From Triticum aestivum (taxonomy: Eukaryota > Streptophyta > Magnoliopsida > Poales > Poaceae): a DNA stretch of 64,000 nucleotides. This document shows, one piece after another, positions 1-11,415 of the stretch. Each line of letters begins with the position of its first letter. Within the stretch, counting starts at the first letter, position 1. The stretch is taken from NCBI RefSeq assembly GCF_018294505.1, contig NC_057811.1, positions 24,199,483-24,263,482 on the forward strand, given 5' to 3'. Below the pieces are notes generated by a model. That model made no database searches. It was given only the letters and a program-made list of their open reading frames with translations, and had not been told where the DNA came from. The position numbers and the translations under genes were made by a program.

Positions 1-3000
1 CCTGGGCCTCGGCCCAGCTGGCCACTCGGCCACCAGGCCAACCCCAGGCCGGCCCACCCCCTGCCTACTAACCGACTCCCCCTCCCACCGTAACCCTAAC
101 CCACTACCGCTCTCCCACTCCCCCCCCACGACGCCACTCCGTCTCCCCCTCTCCTCTCGATCCCATCTGGATCGGGGAGGGGCTCGATCCCGCGCCTCCC
201 ATCGCCGCCGTGCTCCACCACCGATGCAGCCGCTCGGACCCCCCCCCCATGCCGGACCGCCTCCTCGACCCCATCGCTCGCCTCCCCGTCCTCGCCCCCT
301 TCCTGATCCATAACTGGATCGGGGCACGACCCCGACGCCGCCATCGCCCCGCGTGCCTCGGCCTCCTCCTCGTCCCGTGCCGAGGCCGCCGTTCCTGTGC
401 CACGCCATCGACCCCGTCGTCTCGCCGCACTCGTCGCCGGTGACCCGGACGCCGCCCCTTCGTCGTCCTCCTCCCCGAGCCCACTGCCCATCCCCTACGG
501 CCATCGTGAGCCCATCCTCTCCTCCTCTCTTCCCCCCTCACCCGTAGCTCACCCGCTCCGGCGCCCGTCGCACGCGAGCCCCACTCACTTGCCGCCCTTG
601 CCGTCCGCCATCCCGCTTCGCTCTGCTCGCGGGCGCACCCTACCTCGCGCGGCCTCCCGCCCCTGCCACTCGCTGGCCTCGCCCCACTTCACATCCCCTC
701 CCCCACGCATGACCTGGCCACTCCGGCCACCGCTCGCTCGGCCTCCCTCGCCGCACTCCGCCCGGTGCCGCAGCTTCCTTGCTCGCCGGCGCTCCCGCTC
801 GGGCGACGCCACGCCCGGCGCTCGCGCCCATCGGGCGCCCTACGCTCGTTCGCCCGTCGCGAGAACCCACTATGGCCCTTAGGGCCTATGACAGCTGGGC
901 CCCGCCCCCTATGACAATGACATGTGGGGCCCATGCCTAGAACGTTAAAAAATAATAATAAAGAATAATAAATAAATAAAATATCAATTAATTAATTAAA
1001 TAATTAACTTAATTAATTCTGTTTAAATTAACTAATTAAGGTTAATTAACCTAATAACTAGTTAACCTAATTAACTACTGTTAATTAGCTAAGCAGTCCC
1101 TAACAGGTGGGACCCACCTGCCAGGTTGACCAGGTCAACGGTCAACGTTGACTGCTGACATCATGCTGACGTCATAATTACCTTTTTCTAATTAAATTAA
1201 TTCTGTTAATTGTAGAAAAAGATAAAATCCTTTTTAAATTAATTTAAAATGAACCGTAGCTCGGATGGAAAAACGTTGTACATGAAAGTTGCTCAGAACG
1301 ACGAGACGAATCCGGATTCGTAGCCCGTTTGTTCGCCACACATCCCTAGCATAGCAAACACGCAACTTTCCCCCTCCGGTTCATCTGTCCGTAAACGCGA
1401 AACACCGGGAATACTTTCCTCGATGTTTCCCCCCTTCGCCGGTACCACCTCCTACCGCGTTAGGGCACACCTAGCCCCGCGCATTGACATGTCTTCCATC
1501 GTCATGCTTATGTTTGCATTATATTTATTGTTTCTTCCCCCTCTTCTCTCGTTAGACACCGAGACCGACGCCGCTGCTACCCAGTACGACTACGGTGTTG
1601 ATGACCCCTCCTTCTTGCCAAAGCAACCAGGCAAGCCCCCCCCCCTTGATCACCAGATATCGCCTATTCTTCTCTATACTGCTTGCATTAGAGTAGTGTA
1701 GCATTTTACTGCTTTCCGTTAATCCTATCCTGATGCATAGCCTGTCATTGTTGCTACAGTTGTTACCCTTACCTACTATCCTACTGCTTAGTATAGGATG
1801 CTAGTGTTCCATCATTGGCCCTACACTCTTGTCCGTCTGCCATGCTATACTACTGGGCCGTGATCACTTCGGGAGGTGATCACGGGTATATACTATATAC
1901 TTTATATACATGACACATGTGGTGACTAAAGTCGGGTCGGCTCATTGAGTACCCGCAAGTGATTCTGATGAGGGGGCTGAAAGGACAGGTGGCTCCATCC
2001 CGGTAGAGGTGGGCCTGGGTTCCTGACGGCCCCTGACTGTTACTTTGTGGCAGAGCGACAGGGCAGGTTGCGACCACCTAGGAGAGAGGTGGGCCTGGCC
2101 CTGGTCGGCGATCGCGGATACTTAACACGTTTAACGAGATCTTGGTATTTGATCTAATTCTGGCCATTTGGTCTATACGCACTAACCAACTATGCGGGAA
2201 CAGTTATGGGCACTCGACGTCGTGGTATCAGCCGAAGCCTTCGTGACATCAGCGACTGAGTGGCGCGCGCCGGATTGGACTGGAACGCCTGCTAGGCTAG
2301 GTCTGCTTCCGGCCGCGTTCGCAAAGTGCAGGTGTGCAATGGGCGATGGGCCCAGACCCCTACGTGCATAGGATTTTGACCGGCATGCTGACCTCTCTGT
2401 TGAGCCTAGGTGGGGCTGCGACGTGTTGATCTTCCGAGGCCGGGCATGACCCAGGAAAGTGTGTCCGGACAAATGGGATCGAGCGTGTTGGGTTATGTGG
2501 TGCACCCCTGCAGGGAAGTTTATCTATTCGAATAGCCGTGTCCCTCGGTAAAAGGACGGCCCGGAGTTGTACCTTGACCTTATGATAACTAGAACTGGGT
2601 ACTTAATAAAACACACCCTTCCAAGTGCCAGATAAAACCCGATGATCTCTCTCTAACAGGGCGACGAGGAGGGGATCGCCGGGTAGGATTATGCTATACG
2701 ATGCTACTTGGTGAACTTACCATCTACTCTCTCCTACATGCTGCAAGATGGAGGTGGCCAGAAGCGTAGTCTTCGACAGGATTAGCTATCCCCCTCTTAT
2801 TCTGGCATTCTGTAGTTCAGTCCACCGATATGGCCCTTTACACATATACCCATGCATATGTAGTGTACCTCCTTGCTTGCGAGTACTTTGGATGAGTACT
2901 CACGGTTGCTTTTCTCCCTCTTTTCCCCTTTCTATACCTGGTTGTCGCAACCAGATGCTGGAGTCCAGGAGCTAGAGATCCCGAGGATGATTCTACATGG

Positions 3001-3221
3001 AGTTCGGCTTCGAGGAGTAGTTAGGAGGTCCCAGGCAGGAGGCCTTGCCTTTTCGATTGTTGCTTGTATTCGAGCCCTCGGGGCCCCTGGCTTGTATTAT
3101 GATGCTTGTATTACTTATTTATGTTGTAGAGTTGTGTTGTGATATCTTCCCGTGAGTCCCTGATCTTGATTGTACACATTTGCATGCATGATTAGTGTAC
3201 GACTGAATCGGGGGCGTCACA
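1..3221 (+). mobile_element. 3' part of a long Gypsy-type LTR (left end outside window)
   Basis: The sequence ends at 3221 in GGGGGCGTCACA, the closing end of a grass Gypsy LTR of the TGTGACGCCC...GTCACA type. No primer-binding site follows, so this is a 3' or solo LTR. Bases 1-880 are very GC-rich and 930-1240 very AT-rich, the mixed composition also seen in the other long LTRs here. Plus orientation is inferred by analogy with the LARD LTRs below. A 5-bp duplication would begin at 3222 (ATCAT), but its partner lies outside the window. The long ORFs of 1-900 are GC-rich, overlap on both strands and have no recognisable domain, so no gene is called. Confidence 0.6.
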
Positions 3222-3732
3222 ATCATCTGGTCGCATTTTTTACTGATCTTGAGAATTACAATATCTATTGTAAAACTCCTCCACATTATGGTCAATACGT
3301 GCCACTAGTGCACGTGTTGAACTACGGTAACATCCATGGAGATGCCATGGTAAGATTTTTTAGTATTACGACATCCGTGCATCTTTTGCATAAATTATTT
3401 TAAAACTTCACTACATTGCTAACTACGAAGTTATTACTATATGTTTTTCAACAGGAAATCCCGAATGATTGTGTGCCTCATCTGATGTATCAGAGTGGTC
3501 GCATTGATTTTTTAAACATACATCCAGGTCATCCTACGAATCTGAACTGTCCATACCGGATTTCTAAAAGAAGTGGAGACATGAAAATCAAGGAATGGAA
3601 AAAATGTATGGACAGTCGTAAGGAGGTTCTTGGAAGCAAAAGGAACGAAGCGCAAGAATTGGAGACAAGATGATCTCCATTCTCCATAATGGAGAGTCAG
3701 GGTCTATATTGTTTTATGCTATTTTACCTTAA
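3222..3732 (+). pseudogene. Two-exon gene fragment inside the CACTA remnant
   Basis: An open frame runs from the LTR junction to 3349. A good donor (ATG|GTAAGA) follows, with an acceptor (TTTCAACAG|GAAATC) ending at 3454. Splicing keeps the frame and joins a Tyr/His-rich stretch to one with EIPNDCVPHLMYQSG and DMKIKEWKKCMDSRKEVLGSK. The frame stops at 3671-3673. A one-base shift near 3645-3655 would continue through ISILHNGESGSILFYAILP to a stop at 3730-3732, so a frameshift is likely. The 5' part is lost to the LTR insertion. I do not recognise the family. It may be a CACTA accessory ORF or a captured host exon pair, and its position next to the CACTA end favours carriage by that element. 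Confidence 0.5.
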
Positions 3733-3939
3733 AGAGGGTATTTAGGTCGTACCTAATACTGATGATCATGTGCTAAGAACAATTAAGTAGGGTTGGTTCG
3801 ATGACTATGAGGATGATGATCGTATGACTTGTTATTAATAACGAGTAGAAGTTGTATGATGATGATTAGTAGGACTTATTATTATGATGATGCATGATGC
3901 GAGCATGAAGAGTTATTATATATCAGTGGGTGAAATCAA

Positions 3940-4075
3940 CATGGATTGGATTGAAGTGAAGGCAACATGCATGTGGTGCATGTCGAAAGTAGTAGTAATC
4001 CAAACTTGATCAAGTTAGGATTAGTATTACTTTCGACATGCACCACATGTTGCCTTCACTTTAATCTAAGCCATG
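3940..4075. repeat. Long near-perfect inverted repeat (miRNA-precursor-like hairpin)
   Basis: Bases about 3940-4000 and 4017-4075 are reverse complements over nearly 60 positions, around a loop of about 16 bases. The central paired block includes AAGTGAAGGCAACATG and TGGTGCATGTCGAAAGTA. The main irregularity is a 4-base insertion in the left arm; a few single mismatches lie near both ends of the stem. An RNA of either strand would fold into one long stem, like a plant miRNA or siRNA precursor. It lies between the coding fragment and the subterminal repeats of the CACTA element. I do not assign it to a known miRNA family. Confidence 0.65.
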
Positions 4076-4231
4076 CTTAGGCATAGCAGTACCGTTGGTA
4101 AACCAAGCACGGAGATAAGAGAGGACACTTCTCTCTATTAGCTAGCTAACACACCCTAAATTACCCCCTAAACCACCCCCTTTCAGAAAAAAAACAAAAA
4201 CCTCAGCTCCTGCCAGCTGCTGACGCGTGGA

Positions 4232-4444
4232 TGCCTATTGGTCCCGGTTGGTGCCACCAACTGGGACCAAAGGCCCTCCTGCCTGGGCTCGCCGCACCGG
4301 CCACGTGGAGGCCCATCTGTCCCGGTTTGTCTAAGAACCGAGACTAAAGGCCTAGGGCTTTAGTAACGACCCTTTAGTCCCGGTTCAAAAACCGGGACAA
4401 ATGGTCCTTACGAACCGGGACAAATGGCCGTTTTTCTACTAGTG
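4232..4444. repeat. CACTA subterminal repeats and terminal inverted repeat
   Basis: Several copies of GGTCCCGGTT / AACCGGGAC(A/T)AA occur in alternating orientation, for example GGTCCCGGTTGGTGCC facing AACTGGGACC. They end in the terminal repeat at 4431-4444. In CACTA elements such arrays bind the element's regulatory protein. Confidence 0.7.
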
Positions 4445-5290
4445 GGAGGGAGCCAGGTAGGATACGGGATCAAAGGCGGACGGATCTGGAGTGGAGGCCA
4501 GTCGCAGCGCCCAATCAGGTTCAGAGGAAAGAGATAGGTAGCGGAAAAGAGGAGAAGGGGGAGAGGGAGGCATGGCGGCGGGGTCCTGTTGGCTTCTCCC
4601 GGCGAGGTCGGAACGGCGCTGGCTAGCTTCTCCCTGCGAGGTCCGGAAGGCACCCGGGCGAGGCCAGCGAGGAACATGCAGCGGCGGCTGAGGAGGAGGG
4701 GCTAGGAACCCTAGCCAGGGTGAGGGAGTGGTGGGTGGGTGGAGATGGATTGTTTCTGTGGGCTGCCTGTGAGCGCATGGACGAAAAATAACCAACGAAA
4801 AATAACTAGGGATAGATGGTGGTGGAAGGTGGGACGAAAAAAAAACCTGAAAGCGAGACTATCAACTGCTCCATTAGGAGTAGAGATGAGGAGGCGAAGG
4901 TGCGAGTGGCGAAAACCTGGAGGGGTGGTCAACGTGAGCAGCGAGGCCAGCATCGTTAGGCTAGCAAGAGCGGCCCATTTATAGTATTCTCGGCCCAAAT
5001 TTCCAAAAAAAATGCCCAGCTCGACCTGAGGAGTAGCATCCCAGTAACGGTCGGCCAGCCCAATTAACGCGAATTGAGGACGGGGAATCGGTTCGAGCGA
5101 CGTTTCGGCCGATCGAAGATTATCTTGAGCTTTGAAGAGGTAGATCGGACAGTAAAAGGTGTCAAATCGCTGCAAGAGGGCGTAGGTGGTTGAATTATAC
5201 CCTCTCTTAATACCTATATGACACATTGTATCCAAATGTCAAGGAGCACGGATAAGTATGGAAATATTGGCACAAGTTTTGTTAAATTCG
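4445..5290. other. Gene-free stretch, no element recognised
   Basis: GC-rich and purine-rich up to about 4960, then mixed. ORFs of 80-174 codons overlap on both strands and show no domain, signal or consistent codon pattern, so none is called. It may be old low-copy flank of the CACTA insertion. Confidence 0.3.
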
Positions 5291-5389
5291 GCCCTCCGGT
5301 CCAAATTAATTGACGTAGATTCCTTTAATCTAGACTGATTTAGGCAATATTTTGTCTAAATCTGTATCAATTAATTTGGAATGGGAGGA
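5291..5389. mobile_element. Stowaway-type MITE (Tc1/Mariner), degenerate
   Basis: The left end CCCTCCGGTCCAAATTAATTG is mirrored at the right end by CAATTAATTTGGAATGGGAGG, giving terminal inverted repeats of about 22 bases around an AT-rich core. Size near 100 bp and the CTCCCTCCGTnCC-like termini are typical of Triticeae Stowaway MITEs. The ends are worn and a TA duplication is not certain. Confidence 0.75.
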
Positions 5390-5671
5390 AATTTTTATGG
5401 TCAATTGTTTTAAATGTCTCCAATGCCAAGATAGGAAGTCAATATTGAAATTTATTAATTATTAGACGAGAAAACATATCTACCACCATTACTGCTCTTG
5501 ATCGTGTATGCATACATGGATTACAATCGCAATGGATATCAATCTTATGGACGACAATAGTACGAGATAATAAGCTGCTGAACTAATGGGCGATCCTTTC
5601 GTATGACGGATTTGGTGTCAGCTATATATTTCCTAATAAATATCAAATATACTAATTCCTATTGTAAATAA

Positions 5672-5793
5672 CTACTTCTCTGTTCCAAACTAATTGACAT
5701 GGATTTGTTTGGATACGTATGTATCTACACACTAAAACGCGCCTAGATACATGCGTATCTAGATAAATGTGCGTCAATTAAGAACCGAGGAGA
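5672..5793. mobile_element. Stowaway-type MITE (Thalos-like)
   Basis: The left end TACTTCTCTGTTCCAAACTA pairs with the right end AAGAACCGAGGAGATA as an imperfect inverted repeat. The interior contains the facing ATACGTATGTATCTA and TAGATACATGCGTATCTA blocks seen in Thalos-type Stowaway elements. Non-autonomous; no coding capacity. Confidence 0.75.
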
Positions 5794-5843
5794 TATTAGT
5801 TAATGGCCGATGAAATTTAACGATAGAAAGTTCATCCCAAGCA

Positions 5844-6892
5844 CTTTTTTTTCTCGAATATGCACGAGTGTGCATATCATATATTAAAGAAGAAAGACAA
5901 AGAACGCCTCCACCACAATTACAGAGTACTTAGTACTACATATTACTCCTCACTAGCCACCCACCTTTCCACCCTACTAAAGAAGGGAGCTACATTCCCT
6001 TTAATTAGCCCGGCAGATGCCCACAGTTGGCCCTCTTGGCTCACTCTTCCTAGTAGAGACTTGATTGAAGGCCGCGCTCCGTCGAAGATATTGCATTCCT
6101 ATGCTTCCACAATTCCCACCATACTAGTGCGACAATGGCCCGAAGATCTTTTGTGCTCATGCCATCCATTCCTCTCTTGCCAACTGCCCATTCCGCAAGT
6201 GTGTCTTGTTGAGATGGGGTCCAATCCGGCTTGCCTAAGGCCTTGCAGATCCTCTTCCAAGCAGTCCTAGCAAAGACACAAGTGAGTAGAATGTGGTTAA
6301 TTGTTTTCTCCTCCTGGTCACAGAACGGGCACGCGTCCTGGTGCGGCAGCCGTCTCCTTGCAAGTCGATCCGACGTCCAGCACCTATCCCTGAGGGCCAA
6401 CCAAGTGAAGAATCTGCACCATGAGGGTGCACGTGACTTCCAAATTAGATCCGCTGTCGCAATGACCTCTCTACCCCAAAAGTCAGCCGCATAAGCGGAT
6501 TTCACCGTGAACTGCCCATTGGCCTCCCACGACCATGATATCTTATCAGGCACATCCACCATGGGCTCCCAAGCTGAAACCATTCGCCATAGTGAGAAGA
6601 ACTCCTGCAACAGATCTGGCCCTATGTCTGGGCCAACATCTAATGCCCAACTTCCATTTTCCACCGCCGGCCCAACTAGACAGGAGGCTCTAATGCGTGT
6701 TGGAACCAATCTGTAAAGGAGTAGCGCAATCTCCTGAGTTCTCCTTCCTTCGAGCCACCGGTCCTCCCAAAAAAGCGTCGTGAGCCCAGAATTAGCCACA
6801 TTCCTCATGGCCGCCTGACAAAGCATCTTTGATTCATCCGGGACTTTGTTCTTGAACTTATTCCATGAACTCATTCCATGATCTTGAACTCG
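5844..6892 (-). mobile_element. 5'-truncated LINE (non-LTR retrotransposon) with TSD
   Basis: The minus strand holds the 3' part of a LINE: ORF2 C-terminus, a short 3' UTR and a short terminal A run (T8 at about 5845-5853 on plus). It is flanked by near-identical direct repeats, TCCCAAGCA at 5835-5843 and TCCTAAGCA at 6893-6901. These mark target-primed insertion of a copy that lost its 5' half. Confidence 0.75.
6050..6874 (-). pseudogene. LINE ORF2 C-terminal fragment (zf-RVT domain)
   Basis: The 274-codon frame is the region after the reverse transcriptase in plant L1-type LINEs. It has the pattern SWEANGQFTVKSAYA, then the zinc-binding reverse-transcriptase domain (zf-RVT) with CPFCDQEEKTINHILLTC followed by FARTAWKRI, then VALVWWELWKHRNA. 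The endonuclease and most of the reverse transcriptase are missing, so it cannot transpose by itself. The apparent start is only the first Met after truncation. No internal stop is seen in the retained part, which suggests moderate age. Confidence 0.85.
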
Positions 6893-6901
6893 TCCTAAGC
6901 A

Positions 6902-9775
6902 TTATTTAGATACATTATAACTGTGCAGTTTTCATGCCCTCTTAGGCCATCAGTATTTATATCCGTTGGATGTTCACTTTCAGGCTTTCTTGGCCATCCG
7001 ATTATCTCCTAATCACGCATCGATCACACCTCCCAGGCTTCGTCCCACCCTAACGAACGCTCACCTTTTTCGGCCGTCGGAGATTCAGTTGGGCCTACTG
7101 GGCCTGTATCAGCCTTCGCTGTGGAAAAACCTAAAACACTGGACGCACCCTGCTTTCGTTCGCTGGCAGCCTCGCGTTGCGGCGCCTCTCCATGGCCGAC
7201 CTGGGTGCCGACCGACCTATGCGGGGGCTTGGACTGCCATGGCGGCCGTGCTAGGTTTCCACGGAGGCGACGGACAGCGGCTCCTCGATCCGTTCGGTTC
7301 CACAGCGTGACGGATGGTATGTGGCGGCGAACAGCCGAAGAATTCAATCATCAAGGATGATTGATCGAGCGTTTAATCGGCCATTAATGCCAGTCAATGC
7401 TCCAGGCAGGTCAGTTTCCGTGGGCGATTCATATTTTTATTCAATTCATGGAAGCCCATATAATCCACACCTTGTAGCTTCACAAACCATTCTCCAACTC
7501 TCAGAGCACAACCTTATAGCTTGCTGCATCTCCTCTTCCCCCAATTCTTCCTCTATTTTTAGTGATACTATTCTTTGTATTAGAAAACACCGGTCAGCCA
7601 ACTTCTGCTAGGTTAGAAGGTGATGCGCTGGTTCCAATTTTCAATTGCTGTCTGCATATACAGATGTTTTCTCTGTCTAATTTAGAATTTCAAATGATTG
7701 CAGGTTCTCTACAAGGACGAATTTAAGCTACGTGCTGATTGGTTTCTTTCATTCTTTCAGTTAAATCTGCCGGTATCTCTGTTCTTCCCCCAATTCTTCG
7801 TCTATAAATATATAATTTTTTATTTATTGATGTTTTTCCACTCCCAACTGAAGACGTGTGCTCTGAGTTGACGGGTTCGAACTTTCTGCTGGGTTGGGTT
7901 CTCCCTTGCATCTCCAATTGCTAAAGGTCAGGTTAGTATCCGTCATAGTTCATACAGTGATGGCATATGGTATCACTCCTTCTGTTTATCATGTTATTAG
8001 ACAGTAAACTGACATATGCGTCCAAAGCCTCCAACTGATGGTATTCATTTATATGACATGCATCAGCAATGCTTAGTTGCTTACTGAATTTGAAGAAATT
8101 TTTAAGCAGGTACATGTACAGGTAGGTTTATGAAGTCACTGTCCAGAGGCTTATATGATGTAGCAATGTCAAAGCCAGTCGATTACCTGTTGTTTTAGAT
8201 CAATACCCATCCTGACCATGAACCAATATTCTTTCAAATGCTTGGTAATTAGGTTGAACGGCAGAGTACTTGAGAAACAAACACTGACTTGGTCCGAGAT
8301 TTTTATTTGACAATGTATCATGTGACAGTACACAATAGGGATTCCCTCCCTCTAAACATCTGTGGTGCATCAAGACAGTCTTAAAATACAGGGGCTGTGT
8401 GTATACATATAGCACTTAGCATTTTAAGATGATTGTGAAGCTTAAGGAAGATACACATCTCGATACTATATGTAATCATTTTGTGCTCTTCACATGGGCA
8501 AAGTTCCACCTCGGGCAACTACTTGGGAAAAGATAATGTATTGTGCCATACTGTTTCAAGGGAATTGAAGAAGATAAGATAAGTTGTCTCTGGTAAGCAA
8601 AGACCAGAAAAGCCACACATGTTCTTAAATAAATCAAGTAAAGTAGCAATTATGCATCTTAAACCACAATTTTTGTCAGCATGTGTCCTAGACATAAATC
8701 AGTTGCCGGAAGCCACTGCTAAAAAAACGTTCCCTTAAGCCATGTACAACAGTATAAAAATGTGGTGGTTTTCAACCATTTTTGCAAAAGAAATCCCAGC
8801 TATAAGCTAGATCGGTATAAATAGGGCATACGGATTTGTCCCTACTGCAGTACCTCATGGCCGAAGACATGGTCTACTGCCAGCACTCTCGTTGGGATGT
8901 ACCGCACAACATCCTTCAACAGGATGCTCAGGTAGATTTCCCTATATTTAGTTTCAGTTTATGTATGATTCATTCTTGCACCAAGCAATTACATTGTCCT
9001 GATATCCTCTCATTGCAAAAATTGTACATATAGGTGATGTTCATGCTCGCTGTGGTCGATTGAGATCTTGAAGATTGGTAATGGGATTTTTTTTTAGACC
9101 GGCAGCTCGCCGCTGCCCTCACCTTTGCGCCCATGACTCCCTGTGTTGTGCTACCAGGATGCTGGCGGTGTTCAGTCCCCGAAACTCCTCACTACCCAGA
9201 ATTCATCTACTAGACATCTACGTTGAAACTTGGAGAGCATCTAATATCCTCATGTTCATTTCTTTGTCCTTTTTATTTTGTCTCTCTCTTTAAGTACAAG
9301 TTCAGTTTGGATGTCTCAAGACAGATCCAAGTTCACTTATAGTTTTGTTTAGGAAACCATGTGCATCAGAGGGCATAACTCTCCATGATGCATGGAAATA
9401 AAAATAGAGCGCCCAAACAACTGTACCATGAACACATTCCTAACTATTTCAGTGGATTAATTGTTTAGTTTTAACTGCTTGAATATTGGTTTCCGTATGT
9501 TATTCTCCCAATTTGGCTATGTGCTACTTTTCAGTGACTTCATGTTCATTCCTCACCATGTTTTTTTACTTATATTTGGTTTATATTTCTGCCATGCTAT
9601 TTTATCACAACATTCCCATATCTAAATATATTCAAATGGTATTGATATATTTGCAACAATTTCCTGGACTACCTTGATAAGGGATCAATTTCTTGCTTTT
9701 AAAAGTCACCTCCTGGATATGTGCATGTGGATTTATAGGGTTGTAGCTTTGTTTCAGTTATATATGTGTTGTAAT
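6902..9775. other. Low-copy-looking region without a recognised gene
   Basis: About 2.9 kb between the LINE and the Gypsy-A LTR. Bases 7060-7320 are GC-rich, contain a telo-box-like AAAACCTAAAAC and several in-context ATGs, and end in a strong donor-like GGATG|GTATGT at 7316-7317, like the first exon of a plant gene. However, each ORF there is under 35 codons before a stop. Bases 7700-9770 are intron-like, AT-rich and lack TE signatures I know. It could be a decayed host locus or the 5' region of a non-coding transcript. Confidence 0.3.
8851..8931 (+). other. Possible isolated exon (81 nt, 27 codons open)
   Basis: Preceded by TTTGTCCCTACTGCAG and followed by CTCAG|GTAGAT, both acceptable splice sites. 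The frame between reads through 27 codons (YLMAEDMVYCQHSRWD...). No partner exon was found with confidence and the peptide is not recognised, so this is only a candidate. Confidence 0.15.
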
Positions 9776-11198
9776 TGTCGGATTTCGGGTTCCGGCAAAA
9801 CCCTTGAGGTTCGAACACTGGGGTGCGCACGAAGATCTCTCTCTCTCTCCCTAGATCGCTCTCGCCAAATCGCAAGGCCTAGCTCGACGAACCCGAAGAA
9901 CTGTGACACCCAAATTTTTATTTGGATTTTTCAAAAAAATTTATTTGACTTGAGGGAGGTGATTTAAATTTTTCTTCAAAAGAACTCTCCCTTTCAAATA
10001 AATTTTTTTTGGCAAGAGTTTTATTTGGATTCACCCAAGATCTGTTTTTGGTCTTGGAGGTTCTTGCTTTTCATTTGGACTGAAGACAAAATACTTTTCA
10101 CTTGGGAAAATGCCTTTTGAAAATCTCTTTGAAATTTGCACTATGGCTTTTGGAATAATCGTTTGCCACTTTCAACATTACTCTCTTGCCATGGCCTTAG
10201 TGCAAATACTCTCTCCTAAACCTTGCCTCACCTTTGGATCATGAGTTGCATCAAATCCAGCAAGTTGAACCTCCCCATATGATTATTTTCCATTTAAATC
10301 TTATTCAAACAAATTTCTGTCTTCTATTCTAGCCATTGGTGATTTACAAAGGAGCTACACTTTCTGCTTTTATTTGTGCCCCCAAACCTTTTTCCCTTCC
10401 TAGTCCTTTGAACCCTCAACCAAGATCCATGAAGATCCACTGGTCTTCAGTTCAAAATTTTCAAACTACACTGGCTGCAAGTTTGGACCAGATTTGTCAA
10501 ATTTGGTGAAATTCATTCAAATCCTTCTCCAAAAATTCCAAGTAAAATTAGGCAGCCTCTGGGTGCATTGAGTGGTCACCTCACCAAGTACCAGCTCCAG
10601 AAATTTTTTTCTGCTTGCCAAATCATTCTGTCGAACACCTGCAGTGCATTATCAATGTCAAGTTCAGTTAAGTTCAGAGAACAGTTTCAGTGCACTGTCG
10701 TTTTCTTCAGAACCCGACGTCGATCTCGCCAGTGCCGCTGTGTCGCCGTGTTCCCTATCCCCTCCCCCTTGTCCTCTGCACCGCACGAGCGTCTGGTACC
10801 TTGCGGACGTCGGCGACGAGCAGCAGAAGGTGCGCCGCCCCGTGACCGACGGCAGCGGCGGCTTTGCGGCCGCCAGGGAGAGGCGCGGCGCTGACGACGC
10901 CACCCAGCGCCGCCCAAGCCACCGGAGCTCGCCGCGTGGCCTTCCACTCCCAAGAACGCGCTGCCACTCTCGTCGTGAACCGCAGGGCGCGGAGCCCGCT
11001 CTCTGCCGCCGACGTGCCCGTGCGGCCACCCCACCGTGGACCGGCGCCGTTACGCCAAGACCAGCCGAGATTAGCGGGGGAATGACACCAGTAACTTCCA
11101 CTGATGCTGCCTGGCCACTCAAACCTCCTGCCAATCCACTGCATCGCCGTAATTGCTCGCCGGAGATTCTACGTTCACGGCGACCCCGTCGATCCGCC

Positions 11199-11206
11199 TA
11201 TAAATA
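11199..11206 (+). promoter_or_regulatory. TATA box of the solo LTR
   Basis: TATAAATA followed by AGAGGCCCCGAGC lies at the GC-rich centre of the LTR, about 1.3 kb from its 5' end. This is the expected position of the retrotransposon promoter in a long LTR and supports plus orientation. Confidence 0.55.
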
Positions 11207-11415
11207 GAGGCCCCGAGCTTCAACCCGAACCCACACCATCCCTGCACTCCACCTAGAGCAAGCCTAGCCACTGGAAGAGCCCCGAGGAGGTCTCCTTCCT
11301 CGACTCCAGCCGCCGCGACCCGCCACGGGATCCAGCTCGATTCGCTCCCGTGCGTGCACCTCTGCCTCCCATCTCTTGCCAGTAGCTTCACTATGCATCC
11401 ACTCTTCTGACCCTC

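Larger units (their letters stand above)
3222..4444. mobile_element. CACTA (En/Spm) transposon, right-hand remnant
   Basis: The right end reads TTTTTCTACTAGTG at 4431-4444, the reverse complement of the CACTAGTAGAAA terminus of Triticeae CACTA elements. The preceding 200 bases hold repeated CCGGGAC(A/T)AA and TCCCGGTT subterminal motifs in both orientations. The left part is cut by the LTR ending at 3221. The 3-bp duplication would be GGA at 4445-4447, but the other end is not available. The interior carries a broken two-exon coding segment and a long hairpin. No transposase domain (TNP2) is visible. Confidence 0.8.

Noticed and set aside
104..541. Overlapping ORFs in 96-934
   Set aside because: Low-complexity GC-rich LTR sequence; Arg/Gly/Pro-rich products on all frames and no initiation context that stands out.
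4711..5235. 174-codon minus ORF
   Set aside because: Considered as a host gene, but there is no domain, the codon use is erratic and a plausible promoter is absent.
6231..6716. Plus-strand ORFs over the LINE
   Set aside because: Shadows of the minus-strand zf-RVT frame.
9805..9825. GGTTCGAAC words (also near 7874) considered as tRNA T-arms
   Set aside because: No A box, cloverleaf or acceptor pairing around them; 9805 is inside the Gypsy-A LTR.
10572..11207. 211-codon plus-strand ORF and overlapping minus-strand ORFs
   Set aside because: Lies in the GC-rich promoter centre of the solo LTR; frames are open on both strands at once through base composition, with no domain.
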